Assembly: GCA_030452365.1 (NCBI GenBank)
Contig: JAKDMK010000006.1
Coordinates: forward strand, 1-19,094
From: Nitrococcus sp.
GTDB lineage: Bacteria > Pseudomonadota > Gammaproteobacteria > Nitrococcales > Nitrococcaceae
DNA length: 19,094 nt
Reading direction: 5' to 3'
A model generated the notes under the pieces. That model did no database searches and had not been told where the DNA came from. It saw only the letters and a list, made by a program, of their open reading frames with translations. Numbering within the stretch: position 1 is the stretch's first letter; every line of letters begins with the position of its first letter. A program made the translations under genes and the position numbers. Below, one piece after another: positions 1 to 7,400 of the stretch.

Positions 1-20
1 CTCACGCCTCACGCCTCAAA
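1..20. repeat. Heptanucleotide repeat fragment at window edge
   Basis: Two perfect copies of CTCACGC are followed by a partial third (CTCAAAT). Read on the other strand the unit is GCGTGAG, which resembles the GTGACGG-type heptamers of the array at 17324-17379. The array probably continues upstream of the window. Only two full units are visible, so this is weak on its own. Confidence 0.4.
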
Positions 21-60
21 TTCAACTTCAATATACAGCTATTATGCAATAACAAACATT

Positions 61-172
61 ACAAATACTTTTAATAACCGCGGAGCCCCAGATTAGCAAT
101 GGCTCCAGCGCAAGGAATGCTACTCTTAACAAAGCTATGTGCAATGGTGCAGACATGGTGACTGGACCGGAC
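61..172 (+). repeat. 112-bp dispersed direct repeat, copy 1
   Basis: This block aligns without any gap to 606-717. By hand count 88 of 112 positions match (about 79 percent), with long identical stretches such as GGAATGCTACTCTTAAC. No reading frame is conserved between the copies, so this looks like a non-coding repeat. It ends just upstream of a palindrome and candidate promoter for the small ORF at 254. Confidence 0.75.
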
Positions 173-174
173 AA

Positions 175-209
175 CTGTCGTGACAGAGGGGTCCGGATTG
201 CGGTATATC
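175..209 (+). promoter_or_regulatory. Candidate promoter with overlapping palindrome
   Basis: GTGACA at 180-185 could act as a -35 box and TATATC at 204-209 as a -10 box, with an 18-nt spacer. The palindrome CTGTC-GT-GACAG (175-186) overlaps the -35 box and could be an operator. It lies 45 nt upstream of the small membrane ORF. The boxes are imperfect, so this is tentative. Confidence 0.35.
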
Positions 210-253
210 TAGTCGAGAGCAATGTCGCTCTTTGGAGAAAACGGGTGTTCGTT

Positions 254-391
254 ATGGCAAGTCATCCTGCTGCAATTGTACTGGCCGTGTTCCTCGGCGT
301 GATCGTCGTTATCGCTATCGGGACGCTTGGGAAGGAGTTGGTGGCAAACCAGAACGCGGTAGCCACTCAAAGCGAAGTTAGCCGGGGATAG
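254..391 (+). CDS. Small single-span membrane protein, unknown function
   Basis: This is a 45-residue ORF beginning MASHPAAIVLAV. Residues about 5-25 form one uninterrupted hydrophobic helix rich in Val, Ile, Leu and Ala, followed by a short polar tail with Lys, Glu, Asn and Gln, so a bitopic inner-membrane microprotein is likely. The ATG at 254 is preferred to the in-frame ATG at 137, because the upstream extension lies partly in the 112-bp repeat and is Arg/Cys-rich without membrane character. A GGAG at 234-237 is rather far from the start. A good intrinsic terminator begins 51 nt after the stop and a weak promoter precedes it, so the unit could stand alone. I do not recognise the family. 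It could also be a non-coding transcript with a chance ORF. Confidence 0.5.
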   Translation: MASHPAAIVLAVFLGVIVVIAIGTLGKELVANQNAVATQSEVSRG

Positions 392-441
392 TCAGACTCT
401 AACAATAGCAGCGGCTAACCGTATCCTCCTTCGAAACCGCA

Positions 442-468
442 GCCCCGCGCTCATGCCGGGGCGTTTTT
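442..468 (+). terminator. Rho-independent terminator of the small membrane ORF
   Basis: A perfect 6-bp GC stem, GCCCCG (442-447) with CGGGGC (457-462), and a 9-nt loop is followed by GTTTTT (463-468). It sits 51 nt after the stop at 391 in the right orientation to end transcription of the small ORF. Confidence 0.75.
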
Positions 469-480
469 ACAGCTTAGGTG

Positions 481-506
481 GCCGCAGGCGGTTGCCCGCC
501 TGCGGC
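481..506 (-). repeat. REP-like palindrome
   Basis: GCCGCAGGCGG (481-491) pairs perfectly with CCGCCTGCGGC (496-506) around a 4-nt loop, giving an 11-bp GC stem. On the minus strand the stem is preceded by GTGGGAG, resembling the short conserved head of REP sequences mobilised by RAYT transposases. There is no T-run, so a terminator is unlikely. The REP identity is inferred from architecture only. Confidence 0.55.
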
Positions 507-605
507 TCCCACAAATCTGGACGTGCCCGGTTGAGGCATCCGGTTCCTCGAACTACGCAGTCGCTGCGCCCCGGTACACACTGTGAACGACGCGCGGTGG
601 GAGGG

Positions 606-717
606 ACAAATACTTCTAATAGCCATGGATCCCCATATAAGGATTGCGTCTAGCCGGAGGAATGCTACTCTTAACTAAGCTATATGACATGGTGCAGTTA
701 TAGTGACTAGACTGGAC
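606..717 (+). repeat. 112-bp dispersed direct repeat, copy 2
   Basis: Ungapped counterpart of 61-172, about 79 percent identical. The identical stretches at 606-615 and 659-675 and the clustered transitions suggest an old duplication. No ORF beginning in this copy looks real. Confidence 0.75.
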
Positions 718-1274
718 GTTCGGGTGGGCTTTATATTAAATGGCGTTGTGCCTGTTGCGGTGGCATGCGGCCTTGATTGAGCAACACGGCATCCAAGTTA
801 GCTTTCATTGGTCGGGCTCGGGACAAGGCGGCATGGCGATGTCGCGATTACGACAAGCGAGTATGTTGCGCATATTCCATCTTACCCACGTGCGCCAGGT
901 TGCATTCCGGTCTGAGGTAATGCAGACGACGCCCGGCTTTGGGCGCAGAACAAACGCTGCAGCCTTCGCCCCCACCGGTGCCGCGCACGTTCGTGCTTGC
1001 CAGCCCGTTTTGAGCCGCGGCAGGGCTCATTCGCTGCATCGGTCGATGGGCGCGTTCGTCAACGCAAAGAGATTCTGCAACGTGCGCACGCCGATTCCAG
1101 CCGGCCCGGCAAGCGCGCTTTCCCGACCGACAGACCGACCAACCACCGTATGCCGGGAGCGCGCGCTACCCGCCCCCGAATGGAATAGATCCGCATGAGA
1201 AGGAGGCTGTCCGGGGTCGGAGTCCATCTCAACGCAGCGCGCCCCCTTTTTCACTTGCAAAATTATTATCCGTT
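718..1274. other. Non-coding or decayed stretch, nothing recognised
   Basis: About 560 bp with overlapping short ORFs on both strands (the longest is 740-1198, plus). Their products are compositionally odd (rich in Arg, Ala, Pro and His), match no family I know, and lack convincing ribosome-binding sites. I see no tRNA, terminator or insertion-sequence end here. It may be decayed coding sequence. Confidence 0.5.
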
Positions 1275-1435
1275 GACTAATAGTAACTACTCACCCCCTT
1301 TTCGCGCAGGATACCTTTTCCGTACTGTCATTCTGCGCGGAGCCGTCAGGCGGAGTCGCAGAATCTGGTCGCTGGATCCTGCGATGCCGTTTCGCGGCGC
1401 GCAGGATGACGAGGGGTGAGTAGTTACGACTAATA
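1275..1435. mobile_element. MITE, intact, with target-site duplication
   Basis: The element spans 1283-1427 (145 bp). Its ends are 15-bp perfect terminal inverted repeats: GTAACTACTCACCCC (1283-1297) and its reverse complement (1413-1427). It is flanked immediately by the 8-bp direct repeat GACTAATA (1275-1282 and 1428-1435), a perfect target-site duplication. Inside are further inverted repeats: ATTCTGCG (1330-1337) with CGCAGAAT (1357-1364), and ATCCTGCG (1376-1383) with CGCAGGAT (1400-1407), so a transcript could fold strongly. There is no transposase ORF, so it is non-autonomous. The parent insertion-sequence family cannot be named from the sequence alone. A related half copy lies at 12597-12679. 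Confidence 0.9.
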
Positions 1436-1451
1436 AACTAAGTTTTACTGC

Positions 1452-1530
1452 TGAAGATGCCGTACTGACCCGCCTTACGCCATGGCCATTTTAGCATCTT
1501 CAACGGTATTACAGGGCCCCGGAGCGGGCC
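1452..1530 (+). promoter_or_regulatory. Inverted repeats upstream of the FNT gene
   Basis: TGAAGATGC (1452-1460) pairs perfectly with GCATCTTCA (1494-1502) over a 33-nt loop. A second hairpin, GGCCC (1515-1519) with GGGCC (1526-1530), follows. They lie 95-173 nt before the FNT start. Neither has a T-run. They could be leader structures or operator sites; no known riboswitch is recognised. Confidence 0.35.
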
Positions 1531-1624
1531 AATTATGTGTGGTAAAACAAAGGCAAAAAGGCAAGTTCATGTGTCAGCACAGCATTAGACTGCATCATAT
1601 TACGACGAGGAGGAGGCTAACGAC

Positions 1625-2566
1625 ATGAGCGATTTCAAAAAGTCTAGGCGAGGGGGTAATCCAACCCAAGGTGAGAACCCCTCCGCCACCGGCTCATCGG
1701 GCAATCCGATAGGCGGCAATCCCAGCGCCGTGACCGCTGGCAACGTGCCGGCGGCGCCCCCTATTTATCATGTAATCGAAACGGTGCCGCCGTCGCAGAT
1801 GGGGCAGGCGCTGGCAGCGGATGCGGCGGCCAAAGCCAAGTTCGCCGCGTGGCATTTACTCGTTCGCGGCTTTTTGTGCACGCCCTTTCTGGCCTACGGG
1901 GCCTCGGTGGTGTTCTCCATGGTCGGCGCCGGCATACCGCTCGGCGCGGCCGGTTTGCTGTTCCCGCTGGGTTACGTCACGTTAAGCTTCCTTGGCCTTG
2001 AGATGGCGACCGGCAGCTTCGCGACCATGCCCATCGGCATGTACGCGGGAACGGTCACGCCGCTGCAGGTGCTCCGCAATTGGGCCTGGACCCTGCTTGG
2101 GAACCTGCTCGGCGGCATCTGGTTCGGCTGGCTGCTCTGGTTCGCTATGACCCAGGGCGGGAATATCCCCATCCCAGAGACCAGTCTGCTGCACGTGTGC
2201 GCCGTAACCGCCGAGCATAAGGTCGCGTATCAGCAGTACGGCGCCATCGGCTGGTGCGCCGCCATCGGCGGGGGTGTTCTCTGTAACTGGCTGGTGAGCC
2301 TGGGCTCGGTCATGTCCAAATCCACGCGCAGCACGATCGGCCGGGCGGTTCTGATGTGGATACCGGTCGGGACGTTCTTCGCGTTGGGCTTCGAGCACAC
2401 CGTGGTGAACATGTGGCTCTTTCCGACCGGCATCCTCTCCGGGGCCGATGTCACCCTCTACCAGTGGTGGGTGTGGAATCAGATCCCGGTCACGATCGGC
2501 AATATCCTCGGCGCCATGACCCTGAACGGCACTATGTGGTACTTCACCCATCAGCTGCATCCGTGA
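1625..2566 (+). CDS. Formate/nitrite transporter (FNT) family channel
   Basis: A 313-residue integral membrane protein of the FocA/NirC/FNT family, whose pentameric channels pass small monovalent anions such as formate, nitrite or hydrosulfide. Residues 1-70 form a hydrophilic N-terminal extension with several Gly-Asn-Pro repeats, longer than in E. coli FocA. Hydrophobic segments follow from about 78 to 308. Family hallmarks are LEMATGSFATM (125-135), the glycine-rich helix around GNLLGG (159-164), CNWLVSLGSVM (220-230), and GFEHTVVNM (255-263) with the central pore histidine at 258. The start is fixed by an excellent ribosome-binding site, GAGGAGGAGG at 1607-1616, 8 nt before the ATG. The gene is monocistronic and convergent with clpB. 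The substrate cannot be told from sequence; no nitrite reductase or formate gene is adjacent. Confidence 0.93.
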   Translation: MSDFKKSRRGGNPTQGENPSATGSSGNPIGGNPSAVTAGNVPAAPPIYHVIETVPPSQMGQALAADAAAKAKFAAWHLLVRGFLCTPFLAYGASVVFSMVGAGIPLGAAGLLFPLGYVTLSFLGLEMATGSFATMPIGMYAGTVTPLQVLRNWAWTLLGNLLGGIWFGWLLWFAMTQGGNIPIPETSLLHVCAVTAEHKVAYQQYGAIGWCAAIGGGVLCNWLVSLGSVMSKSTRSTIGRAVLMWIPVGTFFALGFEHTVVNMWLFPTGILSGADVTLYQWWVWNQIPVTIGNILGAMTLNGTMWYFTHQLHP

Positions 2567-2924
2567 GTGACGCAAATCGTGGATTGACAGATCGTCTGCG
2601 TGCAGACGCTGTCGCGAAAAGAGGAGCCGAAAAACGCTTGCGGGCTTGCCGCGAGTGGCCTGACCAGGATGGGCGTTAAGGCGCTGTTCTTTTTGTTGCT
2701 CGGATTGTCGAGTAGGTGTTGACAAGGCAGCTCCGTAGATAACTGCGGGTTGGACGGCATGCCTAGAGCTGATACGCGACAATTCGGACAGAGCAATCAG
2801 GAGAAGCGAAACGACAGGGATGTCGTTTCCGCTTCGGCGTAAGTCAAATTGTTGCCACATCCACATGGCTGGCCCTTACCTACGCTTTCGCTGCCATCAG
2901 CTACTGTAGAGGCTGTAGCGCGCA
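2567..2924. other. Convergent spacer between FNT gene and clpB
   Basis: This 358-bp stretch holds no convincing gene. The long minus-strand ORF crossing it (1982-2866) is a shadow of the FNT gene. It contains a short perfect palindrome, CGTCTGC-GT-GCAGACG (2593-2608), shortly after the FNT stop, and a long hairpin (2803-2835) described separately. Confidence 0.6.
2803..2835. terminator. Long hairpin, possible bidirectional terminator
   Basis: GAAGCG-AAACGACA (2803-2816) pairs with TGTCGTTT-CGCTTC (2821-2828 and 2830-2835) around the loop GGGA, giving 14 pairs with a single bulged base. It lies between two converging genes. Neither strand shows a U-tract after the stem, so classical intrinsic termination is doubtful; it may instead stabilise 3' ends. 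Confidence 0.4.
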
Positions 2925-5525
2925 TTAGGCCACCGCAACCTGGCGTTTGCTGCGCTCGAAAACGAGCGCCCCATCCCGGACATCCACTTCAACAACGTCT
3001 CCGGCGCTAAAACGGCCCTCGAGAATCGCCTGGGCGAGCGGATTCTCCAGGCGCTGCTGGATGATTCGCTTAAGCGGGCGAGCGCCGTAGACGGAATCGA
3101 AGCCCGCCTGTGACAGCATATCCAAGGCCTCCCGCGTGAGCTCGATTTCCATGTCGTGATCACGTAGCCGCCGACCGAGGTGGGCTACCTGGATCTCGGC
3201 GATCCGGTGGATCTGCGCGCGGCCCAAGGGATGGAACACGACCACGTCGTCGATGCGGTTGATAAACTCAGGGCGAAAATGCTGGCCTACGATCTCCATG
3301 ACCGCGTTCCTCATCGCCTGATAGTTTTCCTCGCCCGCCATTTCCTGAATCACCTGAGAGCCCAGATTCGACGTCATGACGATAACCGCGTTGCGAAAAT
3401 TCGCCGTGCGCCCGTGGCTATCGGTCAGTCGGCCATCGTCCAGCACCTGCAATAGTATGTTGAAGACATCGGCATGCGCCTTCTCCACCTCATCCAAAAG
3501 AATCACGGAGTACGGCCGGCGCCGGATCGCCTCGGTCAAGTAACCGCCCTGTTCATAGCCGACATAGCCCGGCGGCGCGCCGATCAGGCGCGCGACCGCG
3601 TGCTTCTCCATGAACTCCGACATATCGATCCGAACCAGGGCCTCCTCGGTATCGAACAGAAAAGCCGCGAGCGCCTTGCACAACTCGGTCTTGCCGACAC
3701 CAGTGGGCCCGAGAAACATAAACGAGCCGTTGGGCCGTTTGGGATCCGCCAGTCCCGCGCGCGAGCGCCGGATGGCATTGGCGACCGCCTCGACGGCCTC
3801 CTCCTGGCCCACAACCCGAGCTTGCAGAACCTGTTCCATGTGCAGGAGCTTCTCCCGCTCGCCCTCCAGCATCTTGGCCACCGGAATGCCGGTCCACTTG
3901 GAGACTACCTCGGCAATCTCCTCCTCGGTGACCTTGTTGCGCAGCAGCTGCATCTCCTGTGTCTCGGCCCGAGAGGCTATTTCAATCTGGCGTTCGAGCT
4001 CCGGGATGCGCCCGTACTGCAGCTCCGACATGCGCGTCAGATCGCTCGCGCGGCGCGCCGTCTCCAGCTCCTTGCGGGCCTGATCGAGGGACTCCTTGAT
4101 CGTCTGTGCGCCTTCCACTGCGGCCTTCTCCGAAGTCCAAATCTGCTCGAGGTTTTGGTATTGGCGCTCGACATCCTCGATCTCGCGCTGCACCGTCTGC
4201 AGGCGCTTCTTAGAGGCCTCATCGGTCTCCTTGGCCAGCGCCTCGCGCTCGATCTTGAGCTGGATCAAGCGCCGCCCGAGACGATCCATCTCCTCGGGCT
4301 TGGAGTCGATCTCGATGCGGATGCGGCTTGCGGCCTCATCGATCAAATCGATGGCCTTGTCGGGTAGCTTGCGCTCGGTAATGTAGCGCTGCGACAAGGT
4401 CGCGGCCGCGACGATAGCCGGATCCGTGATCTCGACGCCGTGGTGGACCTCATAGCGCTCCTTCAATCCGCGCAAGATAGCGACGGTATCCTCGATATTA
4501 GGCTCTTCCACGCCGATCTTCTGAAAGCGCCGCTCGAGCGCGGCATCCTTTTCGATGTATTGGCGGTATTCATCAAGCGTGGTGGCCCCGATGCAGTGCA
4601 GCTCGCCCCGGGCAAGAGCGGGCTTGAGCATATTGCCCGCGTCCATAGAGCCTTCGGCGCGGCCGGCACCGACGATGCTGTGAATCTCGTCGATGAACAG
4701 GATGATCTGCCCCTCCTGCTTGGCCAAATCCTTCAGTACGGCTTTCAGGCGCTCCTCGAAATCGCCGCGGAACTTGGCACCTGCCACCAACGCGCCCATG
4801 TCGAGCGCAAGCAAGCGCTTGCCCTTGAGGGCCTCCGGCACTTCGGCGTTGACGATACGCAGCGCGAGCCCTTCCACGATCGCCGTTTTGCCGACCCCGG
4901 GCTCGCCGATTAGCACCGGATTGTTCTTGGTACGCCGCTGTAGAACCTGGATCGTGCGGCGGATTTCCTCATCGCGACCGATAACCGGATCGAGCTTGCC
5001 CTGCTCGGCGCGTTCGGTCAGATCGATGGCGTACTTTTCGAGCGCCTGACGCTGTTCCTCGGCATTGGGATCGATAATCTGCTCGCCGCCGCGCAGCTCA
5101 TCGATCGCCTTTTCCAGCGCTGCCTGCGATGCCCCAGCCCGAACCAGGAGCTGTCCTAACCGGGCACGGCCGTCCTCGACCGCCGCCAGCACCAGCAGCT
5201 CGCTGGACATATACTGATCTTTGCGCCGCTGCGCGAGCTTATCGGTGAGATTGAGCAGGCGCGCCAGCTCTTGGGATATGTGCACCTCACCGCCAGTACC
5301 CTGAACCGTGGGGCTGCGATCCAGCGCCTCACCGAGCTGTGAGCGTAGGTAGTTGACGTTGACCCCGGCGCGCTGCAATAACTGGCGTGCAATACCCCCT
5401 TCCTGATCCAACAACGCGACCATAAGGTGCTCGGGCTCGATGAACTGGTGATCGCGCCCTACCGCTAGTGATTGCGCGTCGGCGATCGCCAACTGGAATT
5501 TGGTCGTTAATTTATCCATGCGCAT
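2925..5525 (-). CDS. clpB: ATP-dependent disaggregase ClpB
   Basis: An 866-residue Hsp100 chaperone that, with DnaK/DnaJ/GrpE, extracts polypeptides from cytosolic aggregates through a hexameric ATP-driven pore. Near full-length similarity to E. coli ClpB (857 residues) is evident. Domains in order: Clp N-domain (about 1-150); AAA-1 with Walker A GEPGVGKT (207-214) and Walker B ILFIDE (275-280); coiled-coil middle domain (about 410-525) that docks DnaK; AAA-2 with Walker A GPTGVGKT (606-613), a GYVG pore loop and Walker B ILLDE; C-terminal oligomerisation region ending RQVAVA. The ATG at 5525 is chosen over the ATG two codons later because GAGG lies 8 nt upstream and the start MRMDKLT parallels E. 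coli MRLDRLT. It follows pgeF by 76 nt and has its own sigma-32-type promoter in that gap. Confidence 0.98.
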   Translation of the reverse strand: MRMDKLTTKFQLAIADAQSLAVGRDHQFIEPEHLMVALLDQEGGIARQLLQRAGVNVNYLRSQLGEALDRSPTVQGTGGEVHISQELARLLNLTDKLAQRRKDQYMSSELLVLAAVEDGRARLGQLLVRAGASQAALEKAIDELRGGEQIIDPNAEEQRQALEKYAIDLTERAEQGKLDPVIGRDEEIRRTIQVLQRRTKNNPVLIGEPGVGKTAIVEGLALRIVNAEVPEALKGKRLLALDMGALVAGAKFRGDFEERLKAVLKDLAKQEGQIILFIDEIHSIVGAGRAEGSMDAGNMLKPALARGELHCIGATTLDEYRQYIEKDAALERRFQKIGVEEPNIEDTVAILRGLKERYEVHHGVEITDPAIVAAATLSQRYITERKLPDKAIDLIDEAASRIRIEIDSKPEEMDRLGRRLIQLKIEREALAKETDEASKKRLQTVQREIEDVERQYQNLEQIWTSEKAAVEGAQTIKESLDQARKELETARRASDLTRMSELQYGRIPELERQIEIASRAETQEMQLLRNKVTEEEIAEVVSKWTGIPVAKMLEGEREKLLHMEQVLQARVVGQEEAVEAVANAIRRSRAGLADPKRPNGSFMFLGPTGVGKTELCKALAAFLFDTEEALVRIDMSEFMEKHAVARLIGAPPGYVGYEQGGYLTEAIRRRPYSVILLDEVEKAHADVFNILLQVLDDGRLTDSHGRTANFRNAVIVMTSNLGSQVIQEMAGEENYQAMRNAVMEIVGQHFRPEFINRIDDVVVFHPLGRAQIHRIAEIQVAHLGRRLRDHDMEIELTREALDMLSQAGFDSVYGARPLKRIIQQRLENPLAQAILEGRFSAGDVVEVDVRDGALVFERSKRQVAVA

Positions 5526-5564
5526 AAGGCGAACCTCATATACGGATTTTGCTTGCTAAAGCCA

Positions 5565-5593
5565 TAAATGGGGCAGGTGGCGGCTAATTCAAA
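5565..5593 (-). promoter_or_regulatory. Sigma-32 (heat-shock) promoter of clpB
   Basis: On the minus strand, TTTGAAT (5593-5587) resembles the sigma-32 -35 box CTTGAAA and CCCCATTTA (5573-5565) matches the -10 box CCCCATNT, with a 13-nt spacer, inside the family range. The start codon is about 40 nt downstream of the -10 box. This is the expected control for clpB in gammaproteobacteria. Confidence 0.75.
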
Positions 5594-5601
5594 GGTGCGC
5601 T

Positions 5602-6345
5602 TTACGTAAGCCAGAGTAGGCTCGCCATCCGGCCCGTGCGTCCATCCCGGCGGTAGGAAAAGAAACGCCGCGAATCGGTGACGGTACAAAAGCCGCCGCC
5701 ATAGATACGCCCCACACCGCAGCGCCCGAGCCGACGGCGCGCGAGGCAATAGAGATCGGCAAGCCATAGCCCGTGCGGTGTGGCACGGAAAGCGCCGCCA
5801 AGCCCAGGATCGGCCGCTACAAAGGCGGTGCGCACCTCATCGCCGACCTCGAAGGCGTGCGCACCGATGGCCGGACCCAGCCAGGCCATCAGGCGCTCAC
5901 CGCGCACACCGAGCGCGCCATACGCCGCCTCGATCACCCCAGCCGCCAAACCGCGCCAGCCGGCATGAATCAACGCAACCCGGCAGCCGTCGTTGTCACA
6001 GAGAAAAATCGGCAGGCAGTCGGCCGTCAAGACAGCACATACCGTGTCCGAGCGCACCGTCCAAACCGCATCCGCCTCGGTGACATCGCGTCTGACCTGC
6101 TCGGCTGCAACCACCCCGGCTCCATGCACCTGTCGCAGCCAGCGCGGCTCCTCCGGCAGTGCGAGCCCGAGCCGTAGCCGGCGCCGATTCTCAGCCACAT
6201 GCTCACGGCGGTCGCTGGTGCCGGCTGCCAAATTGAGCGAAGCATATGGCGGCTCGCTCACGCCACCGCGGCGCGTCGTCACCAGGGCGCGCACACCGGC
6301 CGGGGCCGGCCAATCGGGAATCAGACAAGGAATCGAGTCACGCAC
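5602..6345 (-). CDS. pgeF: Peptidoglycan editing factor PgeF (YfiH, multicopper polyphenol oxidase fold)
   Basis: A 247-residue member of the YfiH/DUF152 family. In E. coli the protein removes wrongly incorporated amino acids from UDP-MurNAc peptide precursors (L-Ser for L-Ala); homologues have also been described as polyphenol oxidases or purine nucleoside enzymes. The metal-site triad is present: His74 in RQVHG, Cys110 in TADCLPI and His127 in IHAGWRG. The GPAIG and FEVG motifs and the C-terminal FFSYRRDGRTGRMA signature are also there. It overlaps the end of rluD by 8 nt, which points to translational coupling in an rluD-pgeF-clpB unit as in E. coli. Confidence 0.95.
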   Translation of the reverse strand: MRDSIPCLIPDWPAPAGVRALVTTRRGGVSEPPYASLNLAAGTSDRREHVAENRRRLRLGLALPEEPRWLRQVHGAGVVAAEQVRRDVTEADAVWTVRSDTVCAVLTADCLPIFLCDNDGCRVALIHAGWRGLAAGVIEAAYGALGVRGERLMAWLGPAIGAHAFEVGDEVRTAFVAADPGLGGAFRATPHGLWLADLYCLARRRLGRCGVGRIYGGGFCTVTDSRRFFSYRRDGRTGRMASLLWLT

Positions 6346-7309
6346 GGGTGAGATCTTGCCTTCGCGATTGCTGACGCAAGACCTCCAACAAATGTGCGAA
6401 GTCAGCGGGCAAAGGGCTTTGCCAGCTCACGGCCTCGCCAGTAGCCGGATGCACCAGCCGCAGCCGCGCCGCGTGCAGCGCTTGGCGCCTAAAGCCGCTC
6501 AGTGCGGCGATGACTTCCTCGCTCGCACCTTTTGGCAGCCGGATCCGCCCGCCGTAGACCGGGTCGCCCACCAGCGGCTGGCGCAGCCAAGCCATGTGCA
6601 CCCGGATCTGATGGGTGCGCCCGGTCTCTAACATGCAGCGGAGCAACGTATGGGCGGCAAAACGCTCTTCTACCCGGTAATGCGTTACCGCCGCCCGCCC
6701 ATCAGGATGTACCGCCATGCGCGTGCGATCGCGCCGATGCCGGGCGATCGCAGCCGCCACCCGCCCGCCGCTGGTAACGGCGGTCGAGACCAACGCCAGA
6801 TATTCTCGTCCCACGGTCCGCGCCTGCAGCTGTTCGACCAACCGCTTATGTGCGGTCAAATTCCTGGCGACCACCATAAGGCCCGAAGTCCCCCTGTCCA
6901 AGCGGTGAACGATGCCGGCGCGCGGCAACGCCGCAAGCCGCACGTCATAATGCAGCAGCGCATTCTGTAGCGTGCCGCCCGAGTGGCCGGCGCCGGGATG
7001 CACGATCAGGCTAGACGGCTTGTCGATCACCAGCAGGGTTTCGTCCTCATGAACGATGCGCAGCGCGATCGGCTCGGGCGCCACCGAGCCCGCGTCCGCG
7101 AGCGTTACCTGCAAGTGCACCTGCTCGCCGCCGCGCACGGCATCCTTGGCGCGTGGCGCAACACCATCCACCGTGATCGCACCGGATTTCAGCCAGGCCT
7201 GTAGGCGGCTACGGGAGTATTGCGGAAATACCGCCGCGAGGGCGCGATCGAGCCGCTGGCCCATTTGCGTGCTGGGGATGATCGCGCTGCGCTCGATTCG
7301 CTCGCCCAT
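6338..7309 (-). CDS. rluD: 23S rRNA pseudouridine synthase RluD
   Basis: A 323-residue RluA-family pseudouridine synthase, expected to modify U1911, U1915 and U1917 in helix 69 of 23S rRNA. Residues about 17-65 form an S4 RNA-binding domain. The catalytic motif HRLDRGTSG carries the nucleophile Asp138 (Asp139 in E. coli). LLVIDKPSSLIVHPG and the late motifs GRTHQIRVHM and LVGDPVYGG are also family hallmarks. The ATG at 7309 is the first in a frame that matches the usual N-terminus; an internal Met at codon 16 is possible. The ribosome-binding site is weak. It is divergent from bamD with a 91-bp spacer and is the first gene of the rluD-pgeF-clpB unit. RluC is less likely given the bamD neighbourhood. 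Confidence 0.95.
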   Translation of the reverse strand: MGERIERSAIIPSTQMGQRLDRALAAVFPQYSRSRLQAWLKSGAITVDGVAPRAKDAVRGGEQVHLQVTLADAGSVAPEPIALRIVHEDETLLVIDKPSSLIVHPGAGHSGGTLQNALLHYDVRLAALPRAGIVHRLDRGTSGLMVVARNLTAHKRLVEQLQARTVGREYLALVSTAVTSGGRVAAAIARHRRDRTRMAVHPDGRAAVTHYRVEERFAAHTLLRCMLETGRTHQIRVHMAWLRQPLVGDPVYGGRIRLPKGASEEVIAALSGFRRQALHAARLRLVHPATGEAVSWQSPLPADFAHLLEVLRQQSRRQDLTRA

Positions 7310-7312
7310 GGC

Positions 7313-7340
7313 GCTCGCTCATAGCTCTAGGCAAGCGAGC
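7313..7340. promoter_or_regulatory. Inverted repeat in the rluD-bamD divergent spacer
   Basis: GCTCGCT (7313-7319) and AGCGAGC (7334-7340) are perfect inverted repeats 14 nt apart, immediately upstream of the rluD start. It could be an operator or a 5'-leader hairpin. There is no further support. Confidence 0.25.
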
Positions 7341-7362
7341 ATCGAGGTTTTCCCAACAATGA

Positions 7363-7368
7363 TATACT
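7363..7368 (+). promoter_or_regulatory. Candidate -10 box for bamD
   Basis: TATACT lies 33 nt before the bamD ATG, a good sigma-70 -10 box. No clear -35 box is seen at 16-18 nt spacing, so the assignment is tentative. Confidence 0.4.
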
Positions 7369-7400
7369 TTGCACGCATTTGCCACGCCGAGTCCCGCTTT

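Noticed and set aside
137..253. Upstream extension of the small membrane ORF
   Set aside because: It runs partly through the 112-bp repeat and the candidate promoter and lacks membrane or family character; the ATG at 254 fits the hydrophobic product better.
740..1198. A 152-codon plus-strand ORF in the gene-poor region
   Set aside because: No ribosome-binding site, odd Arg/Ala/Pro-rich composition, overlapping frames of similar length on both strands and no recognisable domain.
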